Below, in pieces: positions 1 through 8,720 of a DNA stretch of 64,000 bases. Under the pieces are notes generated by a model that was given only the letters and a program-made list of their open reading frames with translations, had not been told where the DNA came from and ran no database searches. The number at the start of each line of letters is the position of its first letter. The first letter of the stretch is position 1. The stretch comes from JALOOX01 sp964557955 (GTDB taxonomy: Bacteria > Desulfobacterota > Syntrophobacteria > Syntrophobacterales > Syntrophobacteraceae), in the NCBI GenBank assembly GCA_964557955.1, contig CAZLCS010000001.1:124001-188000 (forward strand), written 5' to 3'. Both the position numbers and the translations under genes were made by a program.

Positions 1-1254
1 ATTCCCGGTGGGGTCAACAGCCCTGTGCGCTCCGCGCGCGCCGTGGGCATGACGCCGCTCTTTATCAAGGAAGCCAGGGGCTCGCACATCGTGGATGCGG
101 ATGGAAACGCCTACATCGATTATGTGGCCTCATGGGGACCGATGATCTTGGGGCACGCTCATCCCAAGGTGGTGGAAGCTTTGAAAGCTGCGGCAGAAAA
201 GGGCACTTCCTATGGCATTCCCACCGAACTGGAGCTTCGGATGGCTCAGATGGTGGTGGAGATGGTGCCTTCCATCGAGATGATCCGCATGGTCAACTCG
301 GGAACTGAAGCGACCATGAGCGCCGTTCGGCTTGCGAGGGGATACACGGGCAGGAAGAAGATCATCAAATTCAACGGTTGTTATCATGGACATGCGGACA
401 GTCTCCTGGTGCGCTCGGGGTCGGGGCTGGCCACGTTCGGTATTCCCGGAAGCCCTGGGATTCCCGATGAAATCGTCCAGCACACCCTTTCGCTTCCGTA
501 CAACGATCTGGCAGAAGTGCGAAAAGTCATGGAGGAAGTGGGGGGAGAGGTGGCGGGTATCATTGTCGAGCCCGTTGCCGCCAACATGGGGGTGGTCCTG
601 CCGGATCCAGGATTCCTGCCGGGGCTGAGGGCTCTTTGTTCCGAGTACGGGGCGCTGCTCATCTTCGACGAGGTCATCACAGGATTTCGGCTGGGGACCG
701 GCGGGGCGCAGCAATTGTATGGGGTCATGCCCGATCTGACCTGTCTCGGCAAAATCATCGGGGGGGGGCTTCCCGTGGGAGCGTATGGCGGAAGGCGTGA
801 CATCATGAGCAGGATGGCTCCCGCTGGTGATGTGTACCAGGCGGGGACCTTGTCGGGGAACCCGCTGGCCATGAGCGCCGGCCTGACGACCCTGCAGTTG
901 CTGCGGGAGGAAGCGGTTTACGAGGAGTTGGATCGTAGGGCTGAGTACCTATCCCGAGGAATGGCCCAGGCCGCTGAAGCGGCCGGCGTGAAAATCTTTC
1001 AGACACGAGTGGGCTCCATCGGGTGTGCATTTTTCACGGACCGAGCCGTTCGAGACTTCGAGACGGCTCAGACGTCGGACACTCAGGCCTACGCGACCTT
1101 CTTCCAGGAGATGCTCAAACGCGGGGTCTATCTCGCGCCTTCGCAGTTTGAGGCTTTTTTCATAAGCGCTGCTCATTCCATGGATGACCTGGACCGGACC
1201 CTGGAAGCTGCGAAGCATGGATTCGAGCGGGTCAAGCAGATGAAGGCCATTTAG
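1..1254 (+). CDS. hemL: Glutamate-1-semialdehyde 2,1-aminomutase, 5' end cut by window
   Basis: HemL is a cytosolic PLP enzyme that converts glutamate-1-semialdehyde to 5-aminolevulinate, the step after HemA in the C5 tetrapyrrole pathway. The reading frame is open from base 1 and begins IPGGVNSPVR, a motif normally about 12 residues into the protein, so only the extreme N-terminus is missing. The PLP lysine lies in LGKIIGGGLPVG at codon 751-753. The PLP-phosphate and aspartate motifs (NSGTEATMSA, LIFDEVITGFR) are intact. hemA is about 14 kb away on the other strand. A 73-base gap separates hemL from atpZ, so co-transcription with the ATP synthase genes is possible. Confidence 0.96.
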   Translation: MPGGVNSPVRSARAVGMTPLFIKEARGSHIVDADGNAYIDYVASWGPMILGHAHPKVVEALKAAAEKGTSYGIPTELELRMAQMVVEMVPSIEMIRMVNSGTEATMSAVRLARGYTGRKKIIKFNGCYHGHADSLLVRSGSGLATFGIPGSPGIPDEIVQHTLSLPYNDLAEVRKVMEEVGGEVAGIIVEPVAANMGVVLPDPGFLPGLRALCSEYGALLIFDEVITGFRLGTGGAQQLYGVMPDLTCLGKIIGGGLPVGAYGGRRDIMSRMAPAGDVYQAGTLSGNPLAMSAGLTTLQLLREEAVYEELDRRAEYLSRGMAQAAEAAGVKIFQTRVGSIGCAFFTDRAVRDFETAQTSDTQAYATFFQEMLKRGVYLAPSQFEAFFISAAHSMDDLDRTLEAAKHGFERVKQMKAI

Positions 1255-1327
1255 GTCCGGAAAAATGCGTTGACTGACCCATGGGACTGTGCTAGGAAGC
1301 ACGTGAACATTTACACGAAGTGGCCCG

Positions 1328-1564
1328 ATGAAACGTGAAACCAGAGATTACCTTCATCAGATCGCAACCGGCACGAGCATCGGGCTGCAGTGGGGCTTGG
1401 CCGTATTGATAGGGCTCGCCATCGGGTGGTGGCTGGATTCCATCTTCGGGACTACCTGGCTCAAACTGGTCTTCCTGGTCTTGGGCGTCATTGCCGGCGT
1501 TCGGAATTACTACCGATACATCCGCCAGCAGCAAAGGGAAGAGCAGGAAAAGAAGAAGCATTAG
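1328..1564 (+). CDS. atpZ: AtpZ/AtpI-family F0 assembly protein (ATPase gene 1 type)
   Basis: This 78-residue protein has two predicted membrane helices (about residues 18-36 and 43-60) and a strongly basic C-terminal tail, RQQQREEQEKKKH. Size, topology and position directly upstream of an AtpI-like gene and atpB match the AtpZ / ATPase gene 1 family. In other bacteria that family accompanies F0 operons and has been linked to c-ring assembly or magnesium/calcium handling. The role here is inferred. Its stop codon precedes the proposed atpI start by 14 bases, consistent with translational coupling. Confidence 0.75.
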   Translation: MKRETRDYLHQIATGTSIGLQWGLAVLIGLAIGWWLDSIFGTTWLKLVFLVLGVIAGVRNYYRYIRQQQREEQEKKKH

Positions 1565-1578
1565 AGGATTGCGGGTTC

Positions 1579-1980
1579 TTGCGGGATTACCTCACCAGTG
1601 ACGAGTTGCTGAGGCAGGTTGAGCTTTACAATCTCATTTTCATGGGTTTGCTTCCGCTTGCGGCTTGGGTGCTGGCCTCCGGTACGTTCGGTTTTGGGGT
1701 GTTGCTGGGGGCGATTCTCAGTACCCTGAGCTTTCAGATCTTGAAATGGCAGCTCAGGCGGGCGTTTCAGACACCGGGTCGTATGCCGCAAAAAGGGGGG
1801 GTATTTTTCGGTTACTATGCCAGGTTTCTGGGGACCCTCTTTCTTGTGTTCATTGCCATTTACTACCGCTGGGTCGAGCCCATACCCTTCCTGGTCGGGC
1901 TCTCGGTGGTGGTCTTGAGTATTTTGGTGGTTGGAGGGCAGGAGTTTTACGTGATGCTCAGGAAAAAGGGGGAAAGTTAG
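1579..1980 (+). CDS. atpI: ATP synthase subunit I (AtpI-like)
   Basis: This is a membrane protein of 133 residues with four predicted helices and a charged cytosolic loop (KWQLRRAFQTPGRMPQKGG). It belongs to the AtpI group thought to help assemble the c-ring. The start is uncertain. The frame stays open upstream inside atpZ, but that part would duplicate coding sequence. A TTG at 1579 with AGAGG 11 bases upstream gives a protein of normal length. The gene ends three bases before atpB, which supports one F0 operon. Confidence 0.75.
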   Translation: MRDYLTSDELLRQVELYNLIFMGLLPLAAWVLASGTFGFGVLLGAILSTLSFQILKWQLRRAFQTPGRMPQKGGVFFGYYARFLGTLFLVFIAIYYRWVEPIPFLVGLSVVVLSILVVGGQEFYVMLRKKGES

Positions 1981-1983
1981 CCT

Positions 1984-2703
1984 ATGGAACACCCGATTCT
2001 GTTTCTCAACCTTCTGTTTGAAAAGCTGGGTCTGCCGATCGTCGGTGCCGAACAGGCCCACACGTTGACTGAAATGATCCTTCAGCCCCATGTCACTTAT
2101 GCATGGCTGGTGATGCTGTTGCTCCTCGTGCTGGCCAAGCTTGCGGCGAGCACCCTGAAAATGGTTCCCGAAGGTGGCCAGAACTTTTTCGAAATGGTGC
2201 TCACGGGGATCGAGGAGTTTATGATTGGGATCACCGGTGAGCATGGCCGTTTTCTTTTTCCCCTTATCGCCTCCCTGGGCTTCTTCATCCTGTGCAGCAA
2301 CTACCTGGGGATGATTCCCGGCTTCTTCGCACCCACGGCCAACATCAACACCACGGCGGCCTGTGCGCTGATCGTGGTCGTCTTTACTCATGTACTCGGG
2401 GTCAAGTTCCATGGCGTCAAGTATATCAAGCATTTTATGGGGCCGGTCTGGTGGCTGACTCCCTTGATCATGCCCATCGAGCTCATTGGCCATGGTGCTC
2501 GTGTGCTGAGCCTTTCCATTCGTCTCTTCGGAAACGTGTTCGGTGAAGAGTTGGTGCTAGCCATCCTGTTCTTCCTGGCTGGTATGTACCTGGCGCCTCT
2601 GCCCATGATGTTCCTCGGGCTCTTCACGGGTTTCATTCAGGCATTCATTTTCTGCCTCCTCTCCATGATGTATTTCGCTGGAGCCATGGAGCATGCTCAC
2701 TAA
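1984..2703 (+). CDS. atpB: F0F1 ATP synthase subunit a
   Basis: Subunit a forms the ion half-channels beside the c-ring in the inner membrane. The 239-residue product has five or six hydrophobic helices. It carries the family signature LSLSIRLFGNVFGEEL, whose arginine (about R180) is the essential stator residue. The helix before it, PLIMPIELIGH, carries the polar residues typical of the channel. The start ATG follows the atpI stop by three bases. The F1 genes and subunit b genes are not nearby, the split F0/F1 arrangement known in several deltaproteobacteria. Confidence 0.96.
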   Translation: MEHPILFLNLLFEKLGLPIVGAEQAHTLTEMILQPHVTYAWLVMLLLLVLAKLAASTLKMVPEGGQNFFEMVLTGIEEFMIGITGEHGRFLFPLIASLGFFILCSNYLGMIPGFFAPTANINTTAACALIVVVFTHVLGVKFHGVKYIKHFMGPVWWLTPLIMPIELIGHGARVLSLSIRLFGNVFGEELVLAILFFLAGMYLAPLPMMFLGLFTGFIQAFIFCLLSMMYFAGAMEHAH

Positions 2704-2792
2704 CCCAGGCGGTTTTCGGTTGGGGGACTGGCCGCAAACATATTTGAGGTTTTTTTCCAAACAACCATTCATTAAATCAAGGAGGTAAGTGT

Positions 2793-3161
2793 ATGTCGAA
2801 GAAAGTTGGGTTGCTGACGACCATCCTGGTACTGGGACTGACCACTCTGGCTTTTGCCGCTGAGGCGGGTGGAGACAAGGCCGAAGGAATGCGGTTTTTC
2901 GTTTACTCCGCCGTGGCTGCAGGCTTCGGAATCGCCATCGCCGCTTTTGGTTGTGGTATCGGCCAGGGTATTGCCGTTAAGGGTGCTGTGGAAGGTATTG
3001 CCCGCAACCCGGATGCTTCCGGTAAGGTTACCGTTACCATGCTGATCGGTCTGGCCATGATCGAGTCGCTCTCCATTTATGCTCTGGTTGTCGCTCTGAT
3101 CCTGATCTACGCCAACCCGGTCGCCAAAGCCATTCAGACTTTTGTTGGTCTGGCGAAGTAA
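2793..3161 (+). CDS. atpE: F0F1 ATP synthase subunit c
   Basis: Subunit c is the rotor proteolipid. At 122 residues it is longer than the usual 75-90 because of a hydrophobic, signal-peptide-like N-terminus (about 1-22, ending LAFAAEAGG) before the two-helix hairpin. The ion-carrying carboxylate is E91 in MIESLSIY, and Q58 lies in the first helix (GIGQG). Gln, Glu-Ser and Tyr at these positions match the ligand pattern of sodium-binding c-rings such as that of Ilyobacter, although proton rings can share part of it. AAGGAGG lies just before the ATG. A GC hairpin follows the stop codon. Confidence 0.95.
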   Translation: MSKKVGLLTTILVLGLTTLAFAAEAGGDKAEGMRFFVYSAVAAGFGIAIAAFGCGIGQGIAVKGAVEGIARNPDASGKVTVTMLIGLAMIESLSIYALVVALILIYANPVAKAIQTFVGLAK

Positions 3162-3192
3162 GTCCACTCAAAGCAGTGAACGGTTAGAAACC

Positions 3193-3221
3193 GAGCAGGG
3201 GGGCGTGAGCCTCCCCTGCTC
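3193..3221 (+). terminator. Possible terminator after atpE
   Basis: Nine bases, GAGCAGGGG, pair perfectly with CCCCTGCTC across an 11-base loop, 31 bases after the atpE stop. A U-rich tail is lacking (AGTGCACTTCTCTC), so it may be a weak or Rho-assisted terminator or an mRNA-stabilising hairpin. Confidence 0.5.
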
Positions 3222-3267
3222 AGTGCACTTCTCTCGAGTGGGGCCAGACCTATTTTTAGAAGTAATA

Positions 3268-3285
3268 ATGTGAAGAATATCACAT
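3268..3285. promoter_or_regulatory. Rex-type operator upstream of rex
   Basis: The sequence ATGTGAAGAATATCACAT is an inverted repeat with half sites TGTGA and TCACA six bases apart. This fits the Rex consensus TTGTGA-N6-TCACAA with only the outermost bases changed. It overlaps a -10-like TAATAAT (3263-3269) and lies about 100 bases before rex, so Rex bound to it should repress its own promoter when NADH is low. Autoregulation is an inference from position and sequence. Confidence 0.75.
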
Positions 3286-3383
3286 AGATAGGGCCTGTAC
3301 GGCCGGCCCATCGGTACCATGCACAGCGCGGCGCGTGCGCTGGAACCGCGATGAGTTGACGATGTCGCTCCTGAGGATGAACT

Positions 3384-4016
3384 ATGAAGTTTGCCAAGAT
3401 TCCAATGGCTACCATCAATCGCCTGTCAATTTACATGCGAACCTTGCAGGAATTGCTTGAAGATGAGGTGGATGTCATTTCTTCCGAGCGGTTGGCCAAG
3501 CAGTGCGGCGTCAACCCTGCACAGATCAGGAAGGATTTGGCTTACTTTGGGGAGTTCGGAGTTCGAGGCGTGGGTTACCGGGTCAGTGACCTTGTGAACC
3601 AGATCAAGGAGATTTTGGGGCTCAACCGGCCCTGGAACCTCGCCATGATCGGGCTCGGCAATCTAGGGTCCGCGCTCATCAGGCACGGAAACTTCATCAA
3701 GCACGGGTATATTTTCACTGCGGCCTTCGATACGGACCCTCAGAAGGTAGGCAAGCGGCTGCCCAACGGTTTGACGATCAATCACGTGGAGGAGCTGGAA
3801 GAAGTCATCAAGGAGCGCGAGGTGCACATCGGCATCATTGCGACTCCAGCCAGCGCCGCCCAGAGCGTGGCCAATCAGTTGGTGCTCGGCGGCATCAACG
3901 GAATCCTCAATTTCGCCCCTGTGCAGATCCAGGTTCCGGACTGCTGCCATGTAGAGAACGTGGATTTCACCATCAAGCTGGACGCCATCGCCTATCACCT
4001 GTCTTTTGGTTCTTGA
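3384..4016 (+). CDS. rex: Redox-sensing transcriptional repressor Rex
   Basis: Rex is a homodimeric repressor that senses the NADH/NAD+ ratio and controls fermentation and respiration genes. The 210-residue protein has an N-terminal winged helix (about 1-80, recognition segment PAQIRKDLAYFG) and a Rossmann domain whose dinucleotide loop is GLGNLG (residues 90-95). A C-terminal helix suited to domain swapping ends the protein. The first ATG gives the typical start MKFAKIPMATINRL, and a GAGGA-type ribosome site precedes it. A matching palindromic operator lies upstream. The gene converges on uvrA with a 32-base gap. Confidence 0.96.
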   Translation: MKFAKIPMATINRLSIYMRTLQELLEDEVDVISSERLAKQCGVNPAQIRKDLAYFGEFGVRGVGYRVSDLVNQIKEILGLNRPWNLAMIGLGNLGSALIRHGNFIKHGYIFTAAFDTDPQKVGKRLPNGLTINHVEELEEVIKEREVHIGIIATPASAAQSVANQLVLGGINGILNFAPVQIQVPDCCHVENVDFTIKLDAIAYHLSFGS

Positions 4017-4048
4017 GCGGACAGTCGGAGCCATGTTCCGCAGGGCAG

Positions 4049-6682
4049 CTAAGCCTGAAACAGCAGCTTTCGAAGATAATGCCCCGTGATGGATTGCTCT
4101 GCGGCGGCAATCTCCCCAGGAGAACCGACAGCGACTACCTTCCCTCCTTCTCGTCCACCACCCGGTCCCAGATCGATTATATAGTCTGCGCACTTGATGA
4201 CATCGAGATGATGTTCGATGAGGATCACGGTGTGGCCCGCCCTGGCAAGACGGTGCAAAATGTGCAGCAATTTCAGCACATCGTCAAAATGCAGTCCTGT
4301 GGTTGGTTCATCCAAAATGAAGACGGTGTGCTCATTGGATCGCAGGCTGAGCTCGGCAGCCAGCTTGACCCGCTGGCTTTCGCCCCCCGAAAGCGTCAGT
4401 GCAGACTGCCCGAGGAGCAGGTACCCGAGCCCGACCTCCTGCAACACCTGAAGCGTATTTCGGATGGCTGGGATGTTCTCCAGGAGGCTCAGAGCATCAT
4501 TCACGGACATGGAAAGCACATCCGCGATGGAGTAGCCTTTGAACCGAATCTGGAGGGTTTCGCGGCTGTAACGGGTGCCACCGCAGGCCGGGCATGGGAA
4601 GGTGACATCCGGAAGGAAGACGAGATCGACGTTGATGCAGCCATCCCCTTTGCATGTTTCGCAGCGTCCCCCCCTGACATTGTAAGAAAAACGGTCCGGA
4701 TTATACCCTCGTGCACGAGCCTCCGGGAGCTTTGCGAACAGCTGTCGAATGGGCGCGAAAATGCCGGTGTAGGTTGCCGGTGTGGATCGGGGATTCTTCC
4801 CGATGGCTGACTGGTCTACGAGGAGCGCCTTGCGAATCGTCTCCAGGCCTTTTACATCTCTGCAAGGCGCGGGTGGTGCAGCAGCTCGGTAGAGGCGCTG
4901 AGCGAGGAGCCTGTAAAGGGTCTCCAGGACAAGGGTGCTCTTTCCCGAACCGGAGACTCCTGTCACACACGTGATACAGTGGAGCGGGATTTCAACGGTG
5001 ACGTCCTTCAGGTTATGACCTGACGCACCCAGAATGAGAATGCGCCCGTTGGACATGGAGGCGGGCTGTTTCGGAACGTCTATGCTTCTGGCGCCGGAAA
5101 GGTACTGACCGGTCAGTGAAGAAGAGCAGTTCAGAAGCTGCTCAGGCAGTCCGGAGTAGATGACCTGTCCGCCAAGGATGCCGGCTCCGGGCCCGATATC
5201 GACCACGTGATCGGCCTCCAGGATCGTGTCCCGGTCGTGCTCGACGACGATCACGCTATTGCCGGCATCTCTCAAAGAGCGGATGATCTCCATCAGACGC
5301 TGATGATCATGCGCATGAAGTCCGATGCTGGGCTCATCAAGGACATAGATGATCCCCGTGAGCTGAGCTCCGATTTGCTGGGCGAGCCGCACACGCTGAG
5401 CCTCCCCACCCGATAGCGTGGCTGCGGATCGGCTGAGCGAGAGATAACCCAGCCCGAGCTTTATCAGGGCCGTCGTTCGCTGCTGAATCTCTGCGACAAG
5501 CGGACTGGCGATGGGTACTCGTGGGGTGGGAAAAGCGAGTCCTTCGAGCCAGCGAACCAGCTCAGTGAGGCTCATGGAACTGACCTGGTGAATATTCAGT
5601 CCGTCGATGCGGACGGACTGAGCGACAACATTGAGGCGACTGCCCCGACAGGCCGTGCATGACATTTCCTCAGCCGCGTGGAGGTCGCCAGAGCCCGAAT
5701 GGGTGCCATGGTCGGGGTCATCCAAACTGCCTGTTTGGGATCCATTCCGCGCCTTCGCTCTGCGGGGATTCTTCACGGGTCTACCCGTCGGTCCATGAGT
5801 GGTTTTCACAGGATTCGATGTCGAGGCGGGTAGAGAGCCCAGGCCTGTGCAGACCGGGCACATGCCTTGGGGATGGTGGAAGGAAAAAAGACTTGGACTG
5901 ACGTCCGGCATGTCGATCTTGCAGGAAGGGCAGCGCAGTGAATCGGAAAAGGTCCTGGCTCGGCCCTCCGTATCGGCGATGGTCATGAAGCCACTCCCAT
6001 ACTTGAACGCCAGCTCGACATCTTCCCTCAATCGCTGCTGCTTGGATGGATCCAGTACGATACGGTCCACCACCACTTCAAACCGGTAGTCGGGACGTCG
6101 CGGAAGATGGGGGAGAGGGTCCAGCTCGAGGATCTTCTCGTCAAACCGGATGCGCGCAAACCCGTCTCTCCGCAGCTTTCCGAGCAGTGATCCGATCTTC
6201 TTCTCTCGAACGGGCTCCAAAGGAGCCAGGACAAGAAGCCTTGAACCCTGGGGCCAGTTGTTGACCGTTTCATCAAGGACTTCGGAGACGGTGTATGCCA
6301 GGACCGCTCGTCCGCAGCCGGGGCAGTGGGGGGTACCCAGGCGTGCGAACAGCACCCTCAAGAAATCATGGACCTCCGTTAGCGTCCCCACGGTTGAGCG
6401 GGGATTTCGGGCCACACGCTTCTGCTCGATGGCAATGGCAGGACTGATTCCGAAGATTTCGTCCACATCGGGCCTGTCGAGCGTCTGGATGTACTGCCGC
6501 CTCCGACTGGACAGGGCCTCGAGGTAGCGTCGCTGACCTTCGGCGAAGAGGGTGTCGAAGGCAAGGGAGGACTTCCCCGAACCGCTGACCCCAGTGAAGA
6601 CAACGAGTCGATTTCTCGGGATGTCGAGATCGATGTTCTTGAGATTGTGCTGGCGGGCGCCGCGAATGCGAATCCATTCCAT
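4049..6682 (-). CDS. UvrA-like excinuclease ATPase with reduced insertion domain
   Basis: The product resembles UvrA, the ABC-type damage-recognition ATPase of nucleotide excision repair. Both ATPase modules are present: Walker A GVSGSGKS near residues 31-38 and 575-582, and LSGGE signatures near 423-427 and in the second half. The zinc module CETC...CPAC (about 674-700) is intact. The region matching the UvrB-binding domain (about 120-235) is kept. Between CPVCTGLG and CTACRGSRL, where UvrA usually has about 100 residues of insertion domain, there is only a hydrophilic low-complexity linker of about 55 residues. The protein is 877 residues against about 940 for standard UvrA. I chose the ATG giving MEWIRIRGARQHNL; a TTG 11 codons upstream lacks a ribosome site. 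It may be a second, specialised UvrA. Confidence 0.85.
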   Translation of the reverse strand: MEWIRIRGARQHNLKNIDLDIPRNRLVVFTGVSGSGKSSLAFDTLFAEGQRRYLEALSSRRRQYIQTLDRPDVDEIFGISPAIAIEQKRVARNPRSTVGTLTEVHDFLRVLFARLGTPHCPGCGRAVLAYTVSEVLDETVNNWPQGSRLLVLAPLEPVREKKIGSLLGKLRRDGFARIRFDEKILELDPLPHLPRRPDYRFEVVVDRIVLDPSKQQRLREDVELAFKYGSGFMTIADTEGRARTFSDSLRCPSCKIDMPDVSPSLFSFHHPQGMCPVCTGLGSLPASTSNPVKTTHGPTGRPVKNPRRAKARNGSQTGSLDDPDHGTHSGSGDLHAAEEMSCTACRGSRLNVVAQSVRIDGLNIHQVSSMSLTELVRWLEGLAFPTPRVPIASPLVAEIQQRTTALIKLGLGYLSLSRSAATLSGGEAQRVRLAQQIGAQLTGIIYVLDEPSIGLHAHDHQRLMEIIRSLRDAGNSVIVVEHDRDTILEADHVVDIGPGAGILGGQVIYSGLPEQLLNCSSSLTGQYLSGARSIDVPKQPASMSNGRILILGASGHNLKDVTVEIPLHCITCVTGVSGSGKSTLVLETLYRLLAQRLYRAAAPPAPCRDVKGLETIRKALLVDQSAIGKNPRSTPATYTGIFAPIRQLFAKLPEARARGYNPDRFSYNVRGGRCETCKGDGCINVDLVFLPDVTFPCPACGGTRYSRETLQIRFKGYSIADVLSMSVNDALSLLENIPAIRNTLQVLQEVGLGYLLLGQSALTLSGGESQRVKLAAELSLRSNEHTVFILDEPTTGLHFDDVLKLLHILHRLARAGHTVILIEHHLDVIKCADYIIDLGPGGGREGGKVVAVGSPGEIAAAEQSITGHYLRKLLFQA

Positions 6683-6783
6683 GGGCCTGCTGATTTCCTT
6701 GTCTGATGCGCACAACTCCGGATAGAGGAGCCTCGCTCCCCGATGCCGACCGCGGCAGAGCGGATGGGGAGGGATGGGTCATC

Positions 6784-7800
6784 TCATGCGAGACGATGGC
6801 GCGCCATTTGAGATGCCATCCGGACGGCCGCCTCCAGGCTTCCGGAGTGCGCCCGACCTGTACCGGCAAGGTCATAGGCCGTGCCGTGGTCCACGGAAGT
6901 CCTGATGATGGGCAGCCCGAGGGTTACGTTGACGGCATCGTGAAAGTGCACCAGTTTGATGGGAACCAGGCCCTGGTCGTGATACATCGCCACCACCGCA
7001 TCGAATTCACCCTGAAATGCTCTGAAGAACAAGGTGTCTGCTGGGAAAGGGCCTTCGGCCTTCCAGTCAGCGGAAGCCAGTCCTTTGAGAGTGGGCTCGA
7101 TGATATCCAGTTCCTCCCTCCCGAATCGGCCCCCTTCGCCAGCGTGGGGATTGAGAGCCGCGACGGCAATGCGCGGGGAATGGAGCCCGAAGTCCCTCAC
7201 CAGGGACTCCCCCGTGATACGAATCGTATCCGCAAGGCTTTCTGCCGTAATGAGCCGAGAGACTCGCTCCAAAGCCTCGTGAATCGTCACCAGGGAAACG
7301 CGCAAGCGAGGGCCCGCCAGCATCATGACCACTTTGTTCGCAGCAGTGAGCTTGCACAGGAATTCGGTGTGGCCGGGAAAATCAAATCCATGTCGATGCA
7401 GGTTACCCTTGTGGATGGGGCAGGTGCAAATCGCATCTGCCGCGCCTTCCATGGTCAATGAGACGGCACATTCGATGTAGCGGATGGTCGCATGGCAGGC
7501 AGCGCGACTGGGTGAGCCATAGCCCAGATCCTCGATGGTGAGGGGCTGAGGGGTGTGCACTGAAATCGTGCCGGGCCGATCCAAATCCTCCCATCTTTTG
7601 GGATTCAACACCCGTTGAATGCTCATCGTGCATCCAAGAATCTCCGCAGCTCTCTCCAGGGCCAGGGGCTCCCCGATCACGAGCAGCGACTGATCAGCCC
7701 GAGTCTCTCTCGAAGAAAAGAGCTTGACGATGATCTCCGGTCCAACGCCGCAGGGATCCCCCATCGTGACAACAATCCGGGGTTTGGATGAGCGAGGCAT
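6784..7800 (-). CDS. pdxA: 4-hydroxythreonine-4-phosphate dehydrogenase
   Basis: PdxA oxidises 4-phosphohydroxy-L-threonine with NAD(P)+ in the DXP-dependent route to pyridoxal phosphate. The 338-residue protein starts with the family motif VVTMGDPCGVGPEI. Metal-binding histidines are seen in FPGHTEFL, AMYHDQGLVP and TSVDHGTAYDLAG. Length is normal. Eleven bases separate it from the upstream nadA stop region, so it is probably in one minus-strand operon with nadA, lolA, ftsK, RNase J and plsC. A PdxA2-type catabolic homologue is possible, but the biosynthetic role is the simpler call. Confidence 0.93.
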   Translation of the reverse strand: MPRSSKPRIVVTMGDPCGVGPEIIVKLFSSRETRADQSLLVIGEPLALERAAEILGCTMSIQRVLNPKRWEDLDRPGTISVHTPQPLTIEDLGYGSPSRAACHATIRYIECAVSLTMEGAADAICTCPIHKGNLHRHGFDFPGHTEFLCKLTAANKVVMMLAGPRLRVSLVTIHEALERVSRLITAESLADTIRITGESLVRDFGLHSPRIAVAALNPHAGEGGRFGREELDIIEPTLKGLASADWKAEGPFPADTLFFRAFQGEFDAVVAMYHDQGLVPIKLVHFHDAVNVTLGLPIIRTSVDHGTAYDLAGTGRAHSGSLEAAVRMASQMARHRLA

Positions 7801-7811
7801 GGGTCAATCGC

Positions 7812-8720
7812 TCAGGGAATCTGCAGCATGCGCTCGACTGCCCGGAGCGCCCTCACACGGATGTCCTCAGGCACCGAAATGCGGGGCTCCAGGGTCTCCA
7901 GCGAGCGGAGGACGTCGGCCAGGGAGATCTTCTTCATATGAGGACAGAGCATCTTCACGGAGGCAGGATAGAACGCCTTGTCGGGATTCGCCTGCCGCAT
8001 GGGGTATAGAATGCCGATCTCGGTGCCGATGATGAAAGAACCGTGAGCGCTCTCGTTGACGAATCGCAGCATGCCGGAAGTGCTCATCACCTGATCGGCC
8101 AGAGACAGGACCTCCGGCCGGCACTCGGGGTGGGCAAGAAAAAGAGCCTCGCAGTGCTCCCGTTTTTGAGCCAGGACCTCCTCGGGCTGCAGGGCATGGT
8201 GAAACGGGCAGTAGCCGTGCCAGTGAAGGATCTGTTTGCTCGAGTGGAGGGCCGTGAATTTCGCTAGATTCCGGTCAGGGGCCATGTAGACGGTTGCAGC
8301 ATCCGAGAATGAGCTCACCACGCGGATGGAGTTGGCAGAAGTACAGCACGCGTCACTCTCAGCCTTCACAGCTGCGGTGGAGTTCACGTAGGTTACAATG
8401 GGCACATCCGGGTGCTCGTTCCGAATCCTTTTCACATCCTCGGGCGTGATCATGTCGGCCATGGGGCAGCCGGCCTCGGGGCGAGGCAGCAGGACGGTCT
8501 TCTCCGGATTCAGAATGGCCGCGGTCTCGGCCATGAAAGCTACACCACAGAAGACAATGACGGATGCGTCCGTCTGGGCCGCCTTACGACTCAGCTCCAG
8601 GGAGTCACCGGTCATGTCGGCGATATCCTGGATTTCGGGCGGCTGGTAGTTGTGGGCGAGTATGATCGCGCGCCTCCGCGACTTGATCAGTGCGATCTGT
8701 TCTACTAGACTCTTTGCCAT
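7812..8720 (-). CDS. nadA: Quinolinate synthase
   Basis: NadA condenses iminoaspartate with dihydroxyacetone phosphate to quinolinate in de novo NAD synthesis, using an oxygen-sensitive [4Fe-4S] cluster. The 302-residue product has the three cluster cysteines in expected settings: C85 (EAGCPMAD), C171 (HGYCPFHH) and C259 (KMLCPHMKK). The substrate motifs AHNYQPPEIQ and YVNSTAAVKA are also present. The ATG overlaps the lolA stop codon by one base, so translation is probably coupled. No nadB or nadC is visible in the window. Confidence 0.96.
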   Translation of the reverse strand: MAKSLVEQIALIKSRRRAIILAHNYQPPEIQDIADMTGDSLELSRKAAQTDASVIVFCGVAFMAETAAILNPEKTVLLPRPEAGCPMADMITPEDVKRIRNEHPDVPIVTYVNSTAAVKAESDACCTSANSIRVVSSFSDAATVYMAPDRNLAKFTALHSSKQILHWHGYCPFHHALQPEEVLAQKREHCEALFLAHPECRPEVLSLADQVMSTSGMLRFVNESAHGSFIIGTEIGILYPMRQANPDKAFYPASVKMLCPHMKKISLADVLRSLETLEPRISVPEDIRVRALRAVERMLQIP

